Shown in pieces: positions 46,505-55,242 of a DNA stretch of 64,000 bases (its first letter is position 1; every line of letters starts with the position of its first letter). A program made the position numbers and the translations under genes. A model generated the notes under the pieces. The model did not search any database, was not told where the DNA came from, and worked only from the letters and a program-made list of their open reading frames with translations. The DNA comes from Streptomyces hiroshimensis. Lineage in GTDB: Bacteria > Actinomycetota > Actinomycetes > Streptomycetales > Streptomycetaceae. The stretch is taken from contig NZ_BMUT01000001.1 in the NCBI RefSeq assembly GCF_014650335.1, positions 673,037-737,036 of the forward strand. Reading direction: 5' to 3'.

Positions 46505-46702
46505 TTAGCCGGAAACCCTCTGGCCATCGAAAATGCCACCGACGCAGACTTTCAGGGAGGGGGAGATCACGACAACCCGTCCGCCCCCCAGCATGCATTG
46601 GTTGGCCGTGACGGTTGTGGGTGCGGCCACAGCTGTTCCCGCAGATCCCGCTAGGGAGATACCGAGAAGAGCCGCGCAGACAGCGACAGCAATGCGACGC
46701 AT
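46505..46702 (-). CDS. Very small secreted protein
   Basis: 65 aa: a signal peptide (MRRIAVAVCAALLGISLAG, cleavage near AVAA) and a mature peptide of about 38 aa with two cysteines (NQCMLGGG and KVCVGG), possibly one disulfide. AAGGGG precedes the ATG. Function unknown. Confidence 0.65.
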   Translation of the reverse strand: MRRIAVAVCAALLGISLAGSAGTAVAAPTTVTANQCMLGGGRVVVISPSLKVCVGGIFDGQRVSG

Positions 46703-46844
46703 ATCGACCCCTTTTGGCCGGGGAGTGAAGTGAACTCAGCTCCGGTAATGCCTGTGAAGTCTTTGTCTCACTCCTGCTCTTTTCGGTCCATACTCATTGA
46801 CGGGCCACCCTCGTGTGAGTGACTGCCTTCACTCGATCGGAGCA

Positions 46845-47525
46845 TCAGCGAGGCGGCGTGACGAGTCCCGTCTCGTAGGCGGTGATGACGAGTTGGACAC
46901 GGTCCCGGGCGTTCAATTTGGTGAGCAGGCGTGACACGTGCGACTTGGCGGTGGCCACCGTGATGAAGAGGTCCTCGGCGATCTCGGTGTTCGACCGGCC
47001 GCGTCCGACCAGGGTCAGCACTTCACGTTCCCGCTCGGTGATGCCCTCGACCGGTCGTGGGGAGCGATCCGGGGCAGCCGTGGGGCGTCCGATGAAGTCC
47101 GCCAGCAGGCGGCGCGTCACGCCTGGCGCGATCAGTGCGTCGCCGGCGGCGACCACGCGGATCGCCGCGAGGATGTCGTCCAGCGCCATGTCCTTGACCA
47201 CGAAGCCGCTCGCGCCGGCCCGGAGCGCGCCGTAGACGTGGTCGTCCTCGTCGAAGGTGGTCAGGACGAGGACGCGGGTGGTCGCCGGACCGGCCGTGAT
47301 CAGGCGGGTGGCCTCGATCCCGTCCATGCCGGGCATCCGGATGTCCATCACCACGACGTCGGGACCGAGGTCGCCGACGAGCCGGACCGCTTCGGCGCCG
47401 GTGGCGGCTTCACCGACGACCTCCAGGTCGGGGTGGTCGGCCATGAGCACACGGAGGCCGGACCGGACCAGCGGCTGGTCGTCGGCGAGCAGGACTCGTA
47501 CGGGTCGTACGGGGCTGCCGGTCAC
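46845..47525 (-). CDS. NarL/LuxR-family response regulator
   Basis: Protein of 226 aa. Receiver domain with acidic pocket (DD15-16), phospho-acceptor Asp61 in VVVMDIRMPGMDG and Lys in VVKDM; C-terminal helix-turn-helix (ITEREREVLTLVGRGRSNTEIAEDLFITVATAKSHVSRLLTKL). It overlaps the kinase gene by 4 bp (ATGA). It probably controls the ABC exporter genes to its right or its own operon. Confidence 0.96.
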   Translation of the reverse strand: MTGSPVRPVRVLLADDQPLVRSGLRVLMADHPDLEVVGEAATGAEAVRLVGDLGPDVVVMDIRMPGMDGIEATRLITAGPATTRVLVLTTFDEDDHVYGALRAGASGFVVKDMALDDILAAIRVVAAGDALIAPGVTRRLLADFIGRPTAAPDRSPRPVEGITEREREVLTLVGRGRSNTEIAEDLFITVATAKSHVSRLLTKLNARDRVQLVITAYETGLVTPPR

Positions 47526-48709
47526 CGGGCCCCCACCGGAACCCCGGCGGGCGCGGGCGCGGGCAGCGGCAGCCCGGCCGCCACCCGGAAGCCGCCCTCG
47601 GGGCGCGGCCCGGCGCTGAACCGGCCGTGCAGCAGGCCGGCCCGCTCGCGCATCCCGATGATGCCGAAGCCGTGGGCCGAGCCGTTCCCGGTACCGCCGG
47701 TGCCACGCCCCTCGTCGACGACCTCCACGGACAGCTCCTCGTCCCCGTAGCCGATGGTCACCCGGCAGCGCCCGGTGCCCGCGTGGCGGACCACGTTGGT
47801 CAGCGCCTCCTGCACGATGCGGTAGGCGGACAGGTCGATGTCGGCCGGCACAGGACGCTGTTCCCCGCTGCGGCGCAGCTCGACACGTACGCCCGCGTCC
47901 GCGGTCGCTGCCGCCAGCTGTTCGAGGTCCGCCAGCCCCGGCGAGGGCGCGAGCGGTGACGGCTCAGAGGGGGTCGCGCCCCGGTCTGCCTGACGGAGCG
48001 AGACCAGCGTGCGCCGAAGGCCCGACAGGGTCTCCCGGCTGGTGGCCTCGATGGCGCGCAGGGCCTCGCGCGCTTCCTCCGGCTGGGTCCGGATGACCCG
48101 GCCGCCCACACCGGCCTGGATGGCGATGATGCCGATGCTGTGCGCGACCATGTCGTGCAGTTCCCGTGCGATCCGCAGCCGTTCGGCGGTCACGGCCTCG
48201 CCCACCTCCTGTGCACGCAGCGCCACCGCGTGCTCGCGGCGCTCGCGGATCAGCAGGCCGGCCATGCCGGATGCAGCCGTCGCCAAGAGGGCGATCACCG
48301 CGTTGACGGTCATGGCGTCCCCGTGCGCGAAGCCGCCGATCACCAGGAGCTGCACGGCGAAAGACACGGCCACGGCGATGACCGAAGCACGCCGTGCGCA
48401 GGTGGCGACGAGGAAGCCCAGGACGAGGTCCACCGCCAGATACGCCAGGAACTGGCCCTGGTACGACGCCGCCAGGCTCTCCTGGGCGGGGCTCGGACGG
48501 CCCACCACCACAGCGGTGGATCCGAAGAGCGCCATGGCCAGAGCCGCCGGCGGCATCCGTCGCACCATGCCCGCGAGCAGGCTCACGGCCAGCAGCGCCC
48601 CGACACCGTGCACCGTGCCCGACGCCCGCGGCGCGGCGCCTACCAGCACACTCACCATGAGGAGGTAGCAGGCACCCCCCACCCAGGCCGCGGCCTTCGT
48701 TCTCGTCAT
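47522..48709 (-). CDS. Sensor histidine kinase (HisKA_3 / NarX-like)
   Basis: Protein of 395 aa. Five or six hydrophobic helices in the first 150 residues with almost no extracytoplasmic loop, then HisKA_3 with the phospho-His in RIARELHDMVAHSIG, and an HATPase with VQEALTNVVRHAGTG and GFGIIGMRERAGLLHG. It probably senses a membrane or intramembrane signal, as is typical for systems next to ABC-2 exporters. Translationally coupled to the regulator. Confidence 0.95.
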   Translation of the reverse strand: MTRTKAAAWVGGACYLLMVSVLVGAAPRASGTVHGVGALLAVSLLAGMVRRMPPAALAMALFGSTAVVVGRPSPAQESLAASYQGQFLAYLAVDLVLGFLVATCARRASVIAVAVSFAVQLLVIGGFAHGDAMTVNAVIALLATAASGMAGLLIRERREHAVALRAQEVGEAVTAERLRIARELHDMVAHSIGIIAIQAGVGGRVIRTQPEEAREALRAIEATSRETLSGLRRTLVSLRQADRGATPSEPSPLAPSPGLADLEQLAAATADAGVRVELRRSGEQRPVPADIDLSAYRIVQEALTNVVRHAGTGRCRVTIGYGDEELSVEVVDEGRGTGGTGNGSAHGFGIIGMRERAGLLHGRFSAGPRPEGGFRVAAGLPLPAPAPAGVPVGAR

Positions 48710-48917
48710 CGGCGGCGTGCCCTCCCGGGAACAAGGCCGCGGTGCGCGACGTGCGCAGGCGACGAGGTGATCATTACGGGGTCCATGGCGCGAGATTAAC
48801 CGGCTGCCGCCCGCGCGGCATCAGCCCGGGGGCGTACGCCCACGGGCGAACCCCGCCGCACGATTGCCGCCCACGGCCCCATGCCAGGACAGGGGGCCTC
48901 CCGGCAGTGTGGGCGCC

Positions 48918-49838
48918 GTGATCGAAGTCAACGAACTCACCAAGCGATACGGCGGCAAGACCGCCGTCGACCATCTGTCCTTCACCGTGCGGCCGGGCCA
49001 GGTCACCGGATTTCTCGGCCCCAACGGAGCCGGCAAGTCCACCACCCTGCGGATGATCCTCGGTCTGGACGCGCCCACCACCGGTGCCGCCACCGTCGGC
49101 GGCGTCCCCTTCCACCGCCACCCGCGCGGACTGCGGCACGTCGGCGCCCTCCTCGACGCCGGACAGGTCCACGGCGGCCGCAGCGCCGCGGCCCATCTGT
49201 CCGCTCTGGCCCGCAGCAACGGCATCCCGCGGCGCCGGGTGGGCGAGGTGTTGCAGGAGGTGGGGCTGGCCGAGGCGGCGAACCGCCGCATCGGCGGATT
49301 CTCCCTCGGCATGAAGCAGCGGCTGGGCATCGCCTCCGCCCTGCTCGGCGACCCGCCCGTGCTCATGTTCGACGAGCCGATCAACGGCATGGACCCGGAG
49401 GGCGTGCTCTGGGTACGCCGGCTCTTCCGGCGCCTGGCCGCCGAGGGGCGCACGGTCTTCCTCTCCAGCCACCTGATGTCGGAGATGGAGAACACCGCCG
49501 ACCAGCTGGTCGTCATCGGCCGGGGCCGGCTCATCGCCGCCGAGCCACTACGGGACTTCGCGGCCCGCGGCACCCGTCGCAGCGTCGTGGTCGGGACACC
49601 TCAGGCCGCCGAGCTGGCGGCCGTCCTGACCGCGGCGGGCGCCTCGGTCGAGCCGGAGGGCTCGGCGGGCGCCGAGAGGCTCGCCGTGACCGGGCTCCCC
49701 GCGGGCCGGATCGGAGCGCTCGCCCACGAGAACGGCATCCGGCTGGACGAGCTGACCACCCGTACCGCCTCGCTGGAGGCGGCCTTCATGGAACTCACCG
49801 CTGACAGCACCGAATACGTGGCAGGACAGCCCCGATGA
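48918..49838 (+). CDS. ABC-2 type exporter, ATP-binding subunit
   Basis: Protein of 306 aa from a GTG at 48918 (M-I-E-V-N-E-L-T-K-R-Y). Walker A GPNGAGKST, signature FSLGMKQRLGIASALLG (SLGMK in place of LSGGQ, common in this DrrA/CcmA branch), Walker B VLMFDEPINGMDPEG and switch His in SSHLMSEMEN. It drives export with the permease encoded next. The preceding two-component system is divergent and probably its regulator. Confidence 0.94.
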   Translation: MIEVNELTKRYGGKTAVDHLSFTVRPGQVTGFLGPNGAGKSTTLRMILGLDAPTTGAATVGGVPFHRHPRGLRHVGALLDAGQVHGGRSAAAHLSALARSNGIPRRRVGEVLQEVGLAEAANRRIGGFSLGMKQRLGIASALLGDPPVLMFDEPINGMDPEGVLWVRRLFRRLAAEGRTVFLSSHLMSEMENTADQLVVIGRGRLIAAEPLRDFAARGTRRSVVVGTPQAAELAAVLTAAGASVEPEGSAGAERLAVTGLPAGRIGALAHENGIRLDELTTRTASLEAAFMELTADSTEYVAGQPR

Positions 49839-50716
49839 CCTCTACGGCTCCCATGACCTCTACGACTCCTAAGACCCCTATGACCACGCTCGCCTCCGCC
49901 ACCCCGGCCGCCCGTGTCGCCGCGCCGCCCGCCCGCTTCCGTGACCTGCTCGCCTCCGAGTGGATCAAGATGCGGTCCCTGCGCTCCACCCCGTGGGCGA
50001 TCGCCCTCACCGTCCTGTTCGTCATCGGATCCGCCGCCGTGGCCACGCTGACGGACAAGGCCGCGGGCTCCGGCCCCGGCCCCGGCCCCGCCGAATTCCT
50101 GCCCTACGACGCCTGCCCGGCGGCCGGCTACTGGACGCTGATGCTCGTCGCGAGCAGCATGGGCGCCCTCACCGTCGTGAGCGAGTACAGCAGCGGGCTG
50201 ATCCGCACCACCACCGCGGCCGTCCCGGCCCGCGGCTCGGTCGTGCTGGCCAAGGCGGCCGTCACCGCCGCGCTGTGGACCGCGGTCGGCACGGTCGCCT
50301 CCACCGGTTCCTTCCTGGTCTCCCAGGCCGTCCTGAACGGGCACCACGCCGGCGTTCCGATCACCCACCCCGGGGTCCTCCGGGTACTGGTGGCGTCCGC
50401 GTTGCTGGCTCCGGTCTGTGCGCTGGTCGGCCTGGGCCTCGGCGTTCTGCTCCGGCATGCCGCCGCGACCATGGTCACCGGCGTCTTCACCCTGCTGATG
50501 CTGCCCACCATGTTCTCGGAGAGCAACCGCTGGTCGGCGGACGTCAAACACGCGCTGGTGTCGGCCGCCTGGAACCGCCTGGTCCAGACCTGGGAGCCGG
50601 ATCCCGGATCCCTGGGCTACACCGCCACGATCACCGGTTCCTGGATCGTGTACGCGCTCTGGCCGCTGATCACGGTCGCACTCGCCGTGCTCGTCGTGAG
50701 ACGCCGTGACGTGTGA
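49835..50716 (+). CDS. ABC-2 type exporter, membrane subunit
   Basis: Protein of 293 aa with about six hydrophobic helices (WAIALTVLFVIGSAAVATL, YWTLMLVASSMGALTVVSEY, VLVASALLAPVCALVGLGLGVLL, WIVYALWPLITVALAVLVV). The N-terminal 18 residues come from an 18-bp duplication (M-T-S-T-A-P-M-T-S-T-T-P). ATGA overlap with the ATPase gene. The substrate is unknown; BcrB-like proteins confer peptide-antibiotic resistance. It ends two bases before the convergent HExxH gene. Confidence 0.92.
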   Translation: MTSTAPMTSTTPKTPMTTLASATPAARVAAPPARFRDLLASEWIKMRSLRSTPWAIALTVLFVIGSAAVATLTDKAAGSGPGPGPAEFLPYDACPAAGYWTLMLVASSMGALTVVSEYSSGLIRTTTAAVPARGSVVLAKAAVTAALWTAVGTVASTGSFLVSQAVLNGHHAGVPITHPGVLRVLVASALLAPVCALVGLGLGVLLRHAAATMVTGVFTLLMLPTMFSESNRWSADVKHALVSAAWNRLVQTWEPDPGSLGYTATITGSWIVYALWPLITVALAVLVVRRRDV

Positions 50717-50718
50717 GG

Positions 50719-52434
50719 TCACCGCATGAGGTGCGCGGCCCGTTCCGGTAGGCGTAGGGCCGGGCGTAAGCGGGGGTGCAGGGCGGCTGTCGCCAGGAGC
50801 CGGCCTGCTCGGGCGTGGGCGTCTTCGGGGTTGCGGCGCAGGGCTTCCGCGTAGCGGGGGAGCGCGGCGGCGGGGTTTCCCGCGCACAGGTGTTCGTCGG
50901 CGGTCTGCGGGTCGGTGAGCAGGGCGGGCGGGAGGCCGTAGAGCCGGACGCGGTCGTCGTGCCAGATGCCCTGCCGGAGGCTGCCGGTGATCTGCGTGGT
51001 GCCGGTGGCGGGGTCCCAGCGCAGGTTGCGCAGCCGCCATTCGACGAGGTGGCTGCGGGCCGCGGCGCGTGCCCGGCGGACGACGGAGGCGTCCAGGGGG
51101 TGCCTGAGCCACGTGTCGAGTGTCGCCGCCAGGCCGTGCACCAGGCGGCGGCCGACGGGGGTCAGCCGGGCGTGGTGCAGCAAGGTGGACACGGCGTGGC
51201 GGCAGTGGAGGCGGCGCAGGGCGAACTGGAAGGCGGCCGTGGCGTGGTGGGGCCCGCCGAGCCGGTCGTGCCAGAAGCCGGCGACGCCGGTGAAGGCGTA
51301 GGCGCCGTGCAGCAGGCCGGTGAGGTGACGGGGATCCGGGCGCCACGGGCTGTAGTACAGCTCGGCCCGGTCGTCGTCGAGGAGGGGGAAGAGGTGCATG
51401 ATCGCCCCGAGCTTGCTGTGCTGGAGTTCGTGCACGAGCGTCTCGGCGAGGGCCAGGCCGTCCGGGGGACGGGACAGCACCATGGAGCCGTAGGCATCCG
51501 CGGTGGAGGCGCTGCGGACGGGGATCCGCTCGCCCCCGGCCGAGGCGAGAGCCGCTCCCCAGGGGACGAGGCAGCGTATGTCGGTGAGGACCGGTCGGCC
51601 CGGACCCGGGGTGGTGTGGCCGGCCAGGATCTCCACCGCCTCGTCGAAGACCGCTCGCCAGGCTTCGAACGCGGTGCTGTCGAGGGGCTCCGGCGGCACC
51701 GGGTCGTCGAGGTTGCGGTACGGGTCGAGGTCGTCGAGCGGCACCCGGCCGTGGCGGTCCACGGTCCGCAGGGGGAGCCAGCCGGCCGATCGGCCGGCTC
51801 GCAGCGGTTCGACGGTGAGGGACTGCGCGCCGCCGGTGAGGTGGAGCGTGCCGTTACGGACTTCCGCCCGTGCTGTGGTGTACGGCGATGCGGACGCACA
51901 GCCGGGCAGCCGGGCCAGGCCGAGCGTCGGCAGTGCGATCTCCCCGTTCCGGACCGGGACTTCGGTGGACCCGTCCACGCCGGCCCGCAGACAGGCCACC
52001 ACGGACAGGGCGTGCAGGTGCCCGGTGTCCACCCACAGCGGCGGCCCGCCGGCCGTGCCGTGCAGGCGGCGCAGGGCATGGGCGATCCAGTTGCCCACCT
52101 GGGGCGCGCTCAGCAGCTCTTCCACCACCGGTGGCCGGTGGCGGGCGGCACTGCTGATGGCCTCCCAGGCGGTCGCCGCCGGGGGGAGCGGCTCCAGCGT
52201 CCCCGGCTGTTCCTCCAGCAGGTCCAGGAGTTCACCGAGGAGCAGCAACCGGCGGGAGCGCTCGCCCCTGGCCAGGAACGCGGACTCCCGCGCGGATCCG
52301 CCTCCGGAGGCCAGGGCGTCGAAGCTCGCGCCGGGCAGGGTGAGCGACGGCTGCGGCTGCTGTCCGGTGCCGGGCGGCGTCACCCGGCCTTTCCCGGGCG
52401 GCGTCACCGGGCCCACCCCGGAAGGCGGTGTCAC
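50719..52434 (-). CDS. HExxH-motif peptide-modification protein (TIGR04267-like); TTA codon
   Basis: Protein of 571 aa. The N-terminal segment (LTLPGASFDALASGGGS...) and the metal motif HELQH (H335, E336, H339 in ETLVHELQHSKLGAIM) mark the mod_HExxH family, which accompanies FxSxx-COOH peptides and radical-SAM/SPASM proteins and is linked to post-translational modification, not proteolysis. The C-terminal 90 residues are TPR-like (CAGNPAAALPRYAEALRRNPEDAHARA). Leu556 is a TTA codon (50767-50769), a bldA mark. The GTG start overlaps the FxsA-like stop (GTGA). The first 25 residues (repeated V-T-P-P-G) come from a 24-bp tandem repeat. No FxsB-type radical-SAM gene is in the window. Confidence 0.82.
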   Translation of the reverse strand: MTPPSGVGPVTPPGKGRVTPPGTGQQPQPSLTLPGASFDALASGGGSARESAFLARGERSRRLLLLGELLDLLEEQPGTLEPLPPAATAWEAISSAARHRPPVVEELLSAPQVGNWIAHALRRLHGTAGGPPLWVDTGHLHALSVVACLRAGVDGSTEVPVRNGEIALPTLGLARLPGCASASPYTTARAEVRNGTLHLTGGAQSLTVEPLRAGRSAGWLPLRTVDRHGRVPLDDLDPYRNLDDPVPPEPLDSTAFEAWRAVFDEAVEILAGHTTPGPGRPVLTDIRCLVPWGAALASAGGERIPVRSASTADAYGSMVLSRPPDGLALAETLVHELQHSKLGAIMHLFPLLDDDRAELYYSPWRPDPRHLTGLLHGAYAFTGVAGFWHDRLGGPHHATAAFQFALRRLHCRHAVSTLLHHARLTPVGRRLVHGLAATLDTWLRHPLDASVVRRARAAARSHLVEWRLRNLRWDPATGTTQITGSLRQGIWHDDRVRLYGLPPALLTDPQTADEHLCAGNPAAALPRYAEALRRNPEDAHARAGRLLATAALHPRLRPALRLPERAAHLMR

Positions 52435-52458
52435 TCGGCCCTTCCCGGAGGGGTGTCC
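52371..52458. repeat. 24-27-bp tandem repeat across the FxsA-like/HExxH gene junction
   Basis: Units start at 52371, 52395, 52419 and 52446 (24, 24, 27 and a partial). They encode the N-terminus of the HExxH protein and, in another frame, the last residues and stop codon of the FxsA-like peptide. Confidence 0.85.
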
Positions 52459-52607
52459 ACGGAGGCCCGCCCGCGCGCCCGCCGCACCTCCTCGAGCAGG
52501 CGGCCGGCCCGTAAGGACCGCGGTACGGACCGCAGGGCGGTGATGTCCACGCGGTCCAGGTCGGCCAGGTCCGACGTCAAGCGGTCGGCGCGCGCGGGCT
52601 CGTCCAC
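52431..52607 (-). CDS. FxsA-like small peptide (candidate modified precursor); TTA codon
   Basis: 58 aa from a GTG at 52607 that has GGGGGAC seven bases upstream; an in-frame ATG at 52700 lacks a ribosome site. The core DLADLDRVDITALRSVPRS and the following LRAGRLLEEV have the length, position and D-L-x-x-L pattern of FxSxx-COOH precursors, which are always encoded next to the HExxH gene. The family's C-terminal Phe-x-Ser-x-x is absent: the peptide ends in S-V-D-T-P-P-G-R-A-E, encoded by the tandem repeat. One leucine is a TTA codon (52512-52514). It overlaps the HExxH start by 4 bp (GTGA). The identification is an inference from context plus weak sequence pattern. Confidence 0.55.
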   Translation of the reverse strand: MDEPARADRLTSDLADLDRVDITALRSVPRSLRAGRLLEEVRRARGRASVDTPPGRAE

Positions 52608-52737
52608 TGAGCGTCCCCCATTTCGTGCACGGATCGCGGGTCGTAGCCCATCCCGAGCGTTCCGTTCATCCCTGAATTCGTCCCTGAACGTGGTACCCAT
52701 GATGGCGACGTCGAACCGGTGTTGGAAGCCCGTACGA

Positions 52738-53844
52738 TCATCGCAGACCGCTTTCCTGCAGGGCGATGCAGGCGAGGACGGCCGATTCCAGCCGGGCGGC
52801 GAGCTCCTCGTCCGGGTCCAGCAGGGTCACGGCGTCGTAGAGCAGCCACAGGCCGCCGGGGACCCGCCGGAGGCCCAGGTAGACCGCCGTGGCGTCGGAG
52901 CGGGGGTCGCTGCCCCGGTTCATGGTCTGGACGGCGGGCGTGTCCAGGAGGCGGACCATGATCTGCCGCTGTGCCGGATCCGCCATGAACGGGTAGGCGA
53001 GCAGGGAGTCGATCAGGTGTGCCCTGACCCGCCCGGGCCGCACGGCGGCCGGCTCGGGCCGCACGGTCTCCGTGCGGTCCGCTCCGTGCAGCACGATCCG
53101 CGGCAACTGCCCTGTGTGTCCGGCCAGTCGGAGCTCCGCGATCCGTTCGCGCACCCGGCGGAACAGGTTCTCGACCTTGGCCGGACCGGCGGCCTCCCCG
53201 GCGTCCGTCTCCTCCTGGAGGATGTCGAGCACCGCGGCCGAGAACAGGCCGGTGGCGCGCGCAGGGTCGTTCGCGGCGCGCTGGCCCCGGTCGGCGGCGA
53301 GCATGAGCACCTGCTGGTGGACGTTCTCCCGCTTGCCGAGGGGGAATTGCTCCCCGGGCAGCGCCTGCAGGTGGCCGTGCTCCTCGGCGAAGGTCTGGCA
53401 GGCGTCCACGACCCAGATCTGGCGGGTCAGCCCGGGGACGGCGTCGCTGGCCAGATGCCTGCGAGCGGTCTCCAGGTCGAGATTGCGCTTGTCGGAGACG
53501 GTGGCGTCGGCCGTGAACAGCCGGATGTGCTCGTCCTCGGCGAGCATGCCGTGGCCGCCCCACCAGACCCACAGCACATCGCCGTCCAGGCGGGGCAGCC
53601 GGGTGACCAACCGGTGGCGGAGGGAGGCGTGATCGGCGCGCTCGTACGCCACCTGCGGGGTGAACCCGGCGGCCGGCGCGAGATGCAGCATGATGTTCTG
53701 CTCGGGGACGCCGCGCGTGCGCAGCCAGTCCCGGAAGCGCAAGGCGTCCCGGGCGGGGCCGGGCAGGTCCCACGAGGGGCCGGCGGCGTACTGCTCGATA
53801 CCGACGACAAGGGCGAAGACCCGTTCGGGCGGCGGAGTGGTCAT
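52738..53844 (-). CDS. Caspase-like protease with C-terminal effector-associated domain
   Basis: Protein of 368 aa. Residues about 8-240 are a C14 caspase/metacaspase-like domain with catalytic His98 (VWWGGHGM) and Cys149 (VVDACQT). Residues about 275-365 are a small helical domain (PFMADPAQRQIMVRLL ... RSDATAVYL ... GGLWLLYDAVTLL) of the effector-associated type. The same pattern is seen at the N-terminus of the VMAP protein at 62270-63742, so the two probably bind each other. On activation it would cleave cellular proteins and kill or arrest the cell. Its ATG overlaps the hydrolase stop (ATGA). Confidence 0.88.
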   Translation of the reverse strand: MTTPPPERVFALVVGIEQYAAGPSWDLPGPARDALRFRDWLRTRGVPEQNIMLHLAPAAGFTPQVAYERADHASLRHRLVTRLPRLDGDVLWVWWGGHGMLAEDEHIRLFTADATVSDKRNLDLETARRHLASDAVPGLTRQIWVVDACQTFAEEHGHLQALPGEQFPLGKRENVHQQVLMLAADRGQRAANDPARATGLFSAAVLDILQEETDAGEAAGPAKVENLFRRVRERIAELRLAGHTGQLPRIVLHGADRTETVRPEPAAVRPGRVRAHLIDSLLAYPFMADPAQRQIMVRLLDTPAVQTMNRGSDPRSDATAVYLGLRRVPGGLWLLYDAVTLLDPDEELAARLESAVLACIALQESGLR

Positions 53845-55112
53845 GTGAGTTCCCCGGCGATGGCCGCGTACACGGCCGGGTTGGTCCAGTAGGCGCTGTG
53901 CGAGGCGGGAAAGGGCTGGCGGTTGTCGACGGCGACGTCCCGGACCCTGCCGGGGAAGAGCGGGCCGCCGACGTGGGAGAGGAGATCGCGGCGGTCGTAG
54001 AGGTTGAGCCAGGGCGGGAAGTGCCCCGGAAGCCCGGCGGGGTGGCGGAGACTCGGCAGCGCGCCGATCTCGTAGAGGAACGGCGCCTGGGATCCCACGG
54101 TGACCAGCAGCCGTACGGCCGGGTGGGCACGCCCGGCCAGGGTGTCGAAGGCGATGATGCCGCCCAGGCTGTGCCCCATGACGGTGACCGGGCCTTCGAG
54201 GCCGTCCAGCACCGCACGCAGCCCCTGCCGTACGGCTTCGCCGTGGGCGAGATAGCGCAGGACGTCCCCGGCGGCGGGGTGCGCGGCCTCGGTGAGGGCA
54301 CGGCGACGGCGCACCGCGTACCGGAACCCGGCCCGCGCGAAGGGGCGCAGCAGGAACGCACCGGGACCGCGATCGGTGCCGGCCGGCGGTGCCCCCATGG
54401 CCGCGGCGAGCGCTTCGACGGCCCTGTCACGCTGTTCCCCGTCGGGTATGACCGGGGCGTCCGCGTCGAGGAGCGAGCGCAGACAGGTCGCGGCCACGGC
54501 GCGGGCCAGGAGGTGCTCCAGTGCGCCGCTCCCGGGGCCGGTCCCGGTCCCGGTGCCGCCGGACGCGAGGGCCCGGGCCGCCGGGCCCAGCAGCGGGCTG
54601 CGCGAGACGTCCCCGGCGGCGCGGCGGAGACCGGGCAGCAGCGCCTCGTTCACCTCGGGCGAGGACGCCAGGCGGGCGAGGAGGAGCCGGGGGGCCTCGG
54701 CGGGATGCGGGGCGCCGGGCGGGAGTTCGGCGCGGGGTACGGCGCCCGAGGGGGCCGAGGCAGCCGCCTCCCTGAGCTCCGCCAGCGGGTCCTCGTACAG
54801 CAGCTCCCACCGGTCGGTCTCGCCGTCGGAGGCCGCGCTGTCCCTACCCCCGTCCCGGCCACCGCCCCCGTCCCTGCCCCAGCCTCCGTCCCCTTCTGCC
54901 GCCCCGGCGCCGGGCACGCCGCGCGCGGTGCCCTCGGGGGGCAGGCTGGCGCCGCCCGCGGCGAGGCGCGCCCCGTGCTCCGTACCCCAGTAGTACGGGA
55001 TGACCGTCACCCCGGGCGTTCTCTGCGCCAGTCCGTCGCCGACCCGTTGGAAGAGCTCCTCGAACCGAGGCTCCCGGACCCCCGTTCCGTGGACGAAGAC
55101 CACTGCGACCAT
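53841..55112 (-). CDS. Alpha/beta hydrolase (lipase/esterase-like), probable effector
   Basis: Protein of 423 aa. VVFVHGTGVREPRFEELFQRV at the start (oxyanion HG), nucleophile Ser315 in VTVMGHSLGGIIAFD, an Asp in WLNLYDRRDLLSHVG and a His in FPASHSAYW complete a plausible triad. A low-complexity Gly/Asp/Ala insert lies at about residues 66-95. No signal peptide, so it acts in the cytosol, possibly on membrane lipids or acylated partners. Encoded first in the caspase operon, so it may be a second effector. GAAGAAGG precedes the ATG. Confidence 0.85.
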   Translation of the reverse strand: MVAVVFVHGTGVREPRFEELFQRVGDGLAQRTPGVTVIPYYWGTEHGARLAAGGASLPPEGTARGVPGAGAAEGDGGWGRDGGGGRDGGRDSAASDGETDRWELLYEDPLAELREAAASAPSGAVPRAELPPGAPHPAEAPRLLLARLASSPEVNEALLPGLRRAAGDVSRSPLLGPAARALASGGTGTGTGPGSGALEHLLARAVAATCLRSLLDADAPVIPDGEQRDRAVEALAAAMGAPPAGTDRGPGAFLLRPFARAGFRYAVRRRRALTEAAHPAAGDVLRYLAHGEAVRQGLRAVLDGLEGPVTVMGHSLGGIIAFDTLAGRAHPAVRLLVTVGSQAPFLYEIGALPSLRHPAGLPGHFPPWLNLYDRRDLLSHVGGPLFPGRVRDVAVDNRQPFPASHSAYWTNPAVYAAIAGELT

Positions 55113-55121
55113 GCGTACCTT

Positions 55122-55173
55122 CTTCCCCGTGCGATAACGCGCCGTATGTCTTCCCCATGCGATAACTCGCCGT
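55122..55173. promoter_or_regulatory. 24-bp direct repeat in the hydrolase/antiporter divergent region
   Basis: Two near-identical 24-base copies (55122-55145 and 55150-55173), 28 bp apart, share the core TTATCGCA followed by GGGGAAG on the minus strand. They lie between the divergent hydrolase and antiporter starts, so one regulator could control both. The GGGGAAG of the proximal copy is next to the hydrolase ribosome site. Confidence 0.6.
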
Positions 55174-55242
55174 CAGTTTCCTCGTATTCTGGACAAGCTA
55201 CTTCGCTCGGACTTCGTCCGTACCCGACTCCGGAGGGGTCCC

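Noticed and set aside
52607-52700. ATG at 52700 as start of the FxsA-like gene
   Set aside because: No ribosome site; the GTG at 52607 has GGGGGAC at good spacing and the conserved core starts after it.
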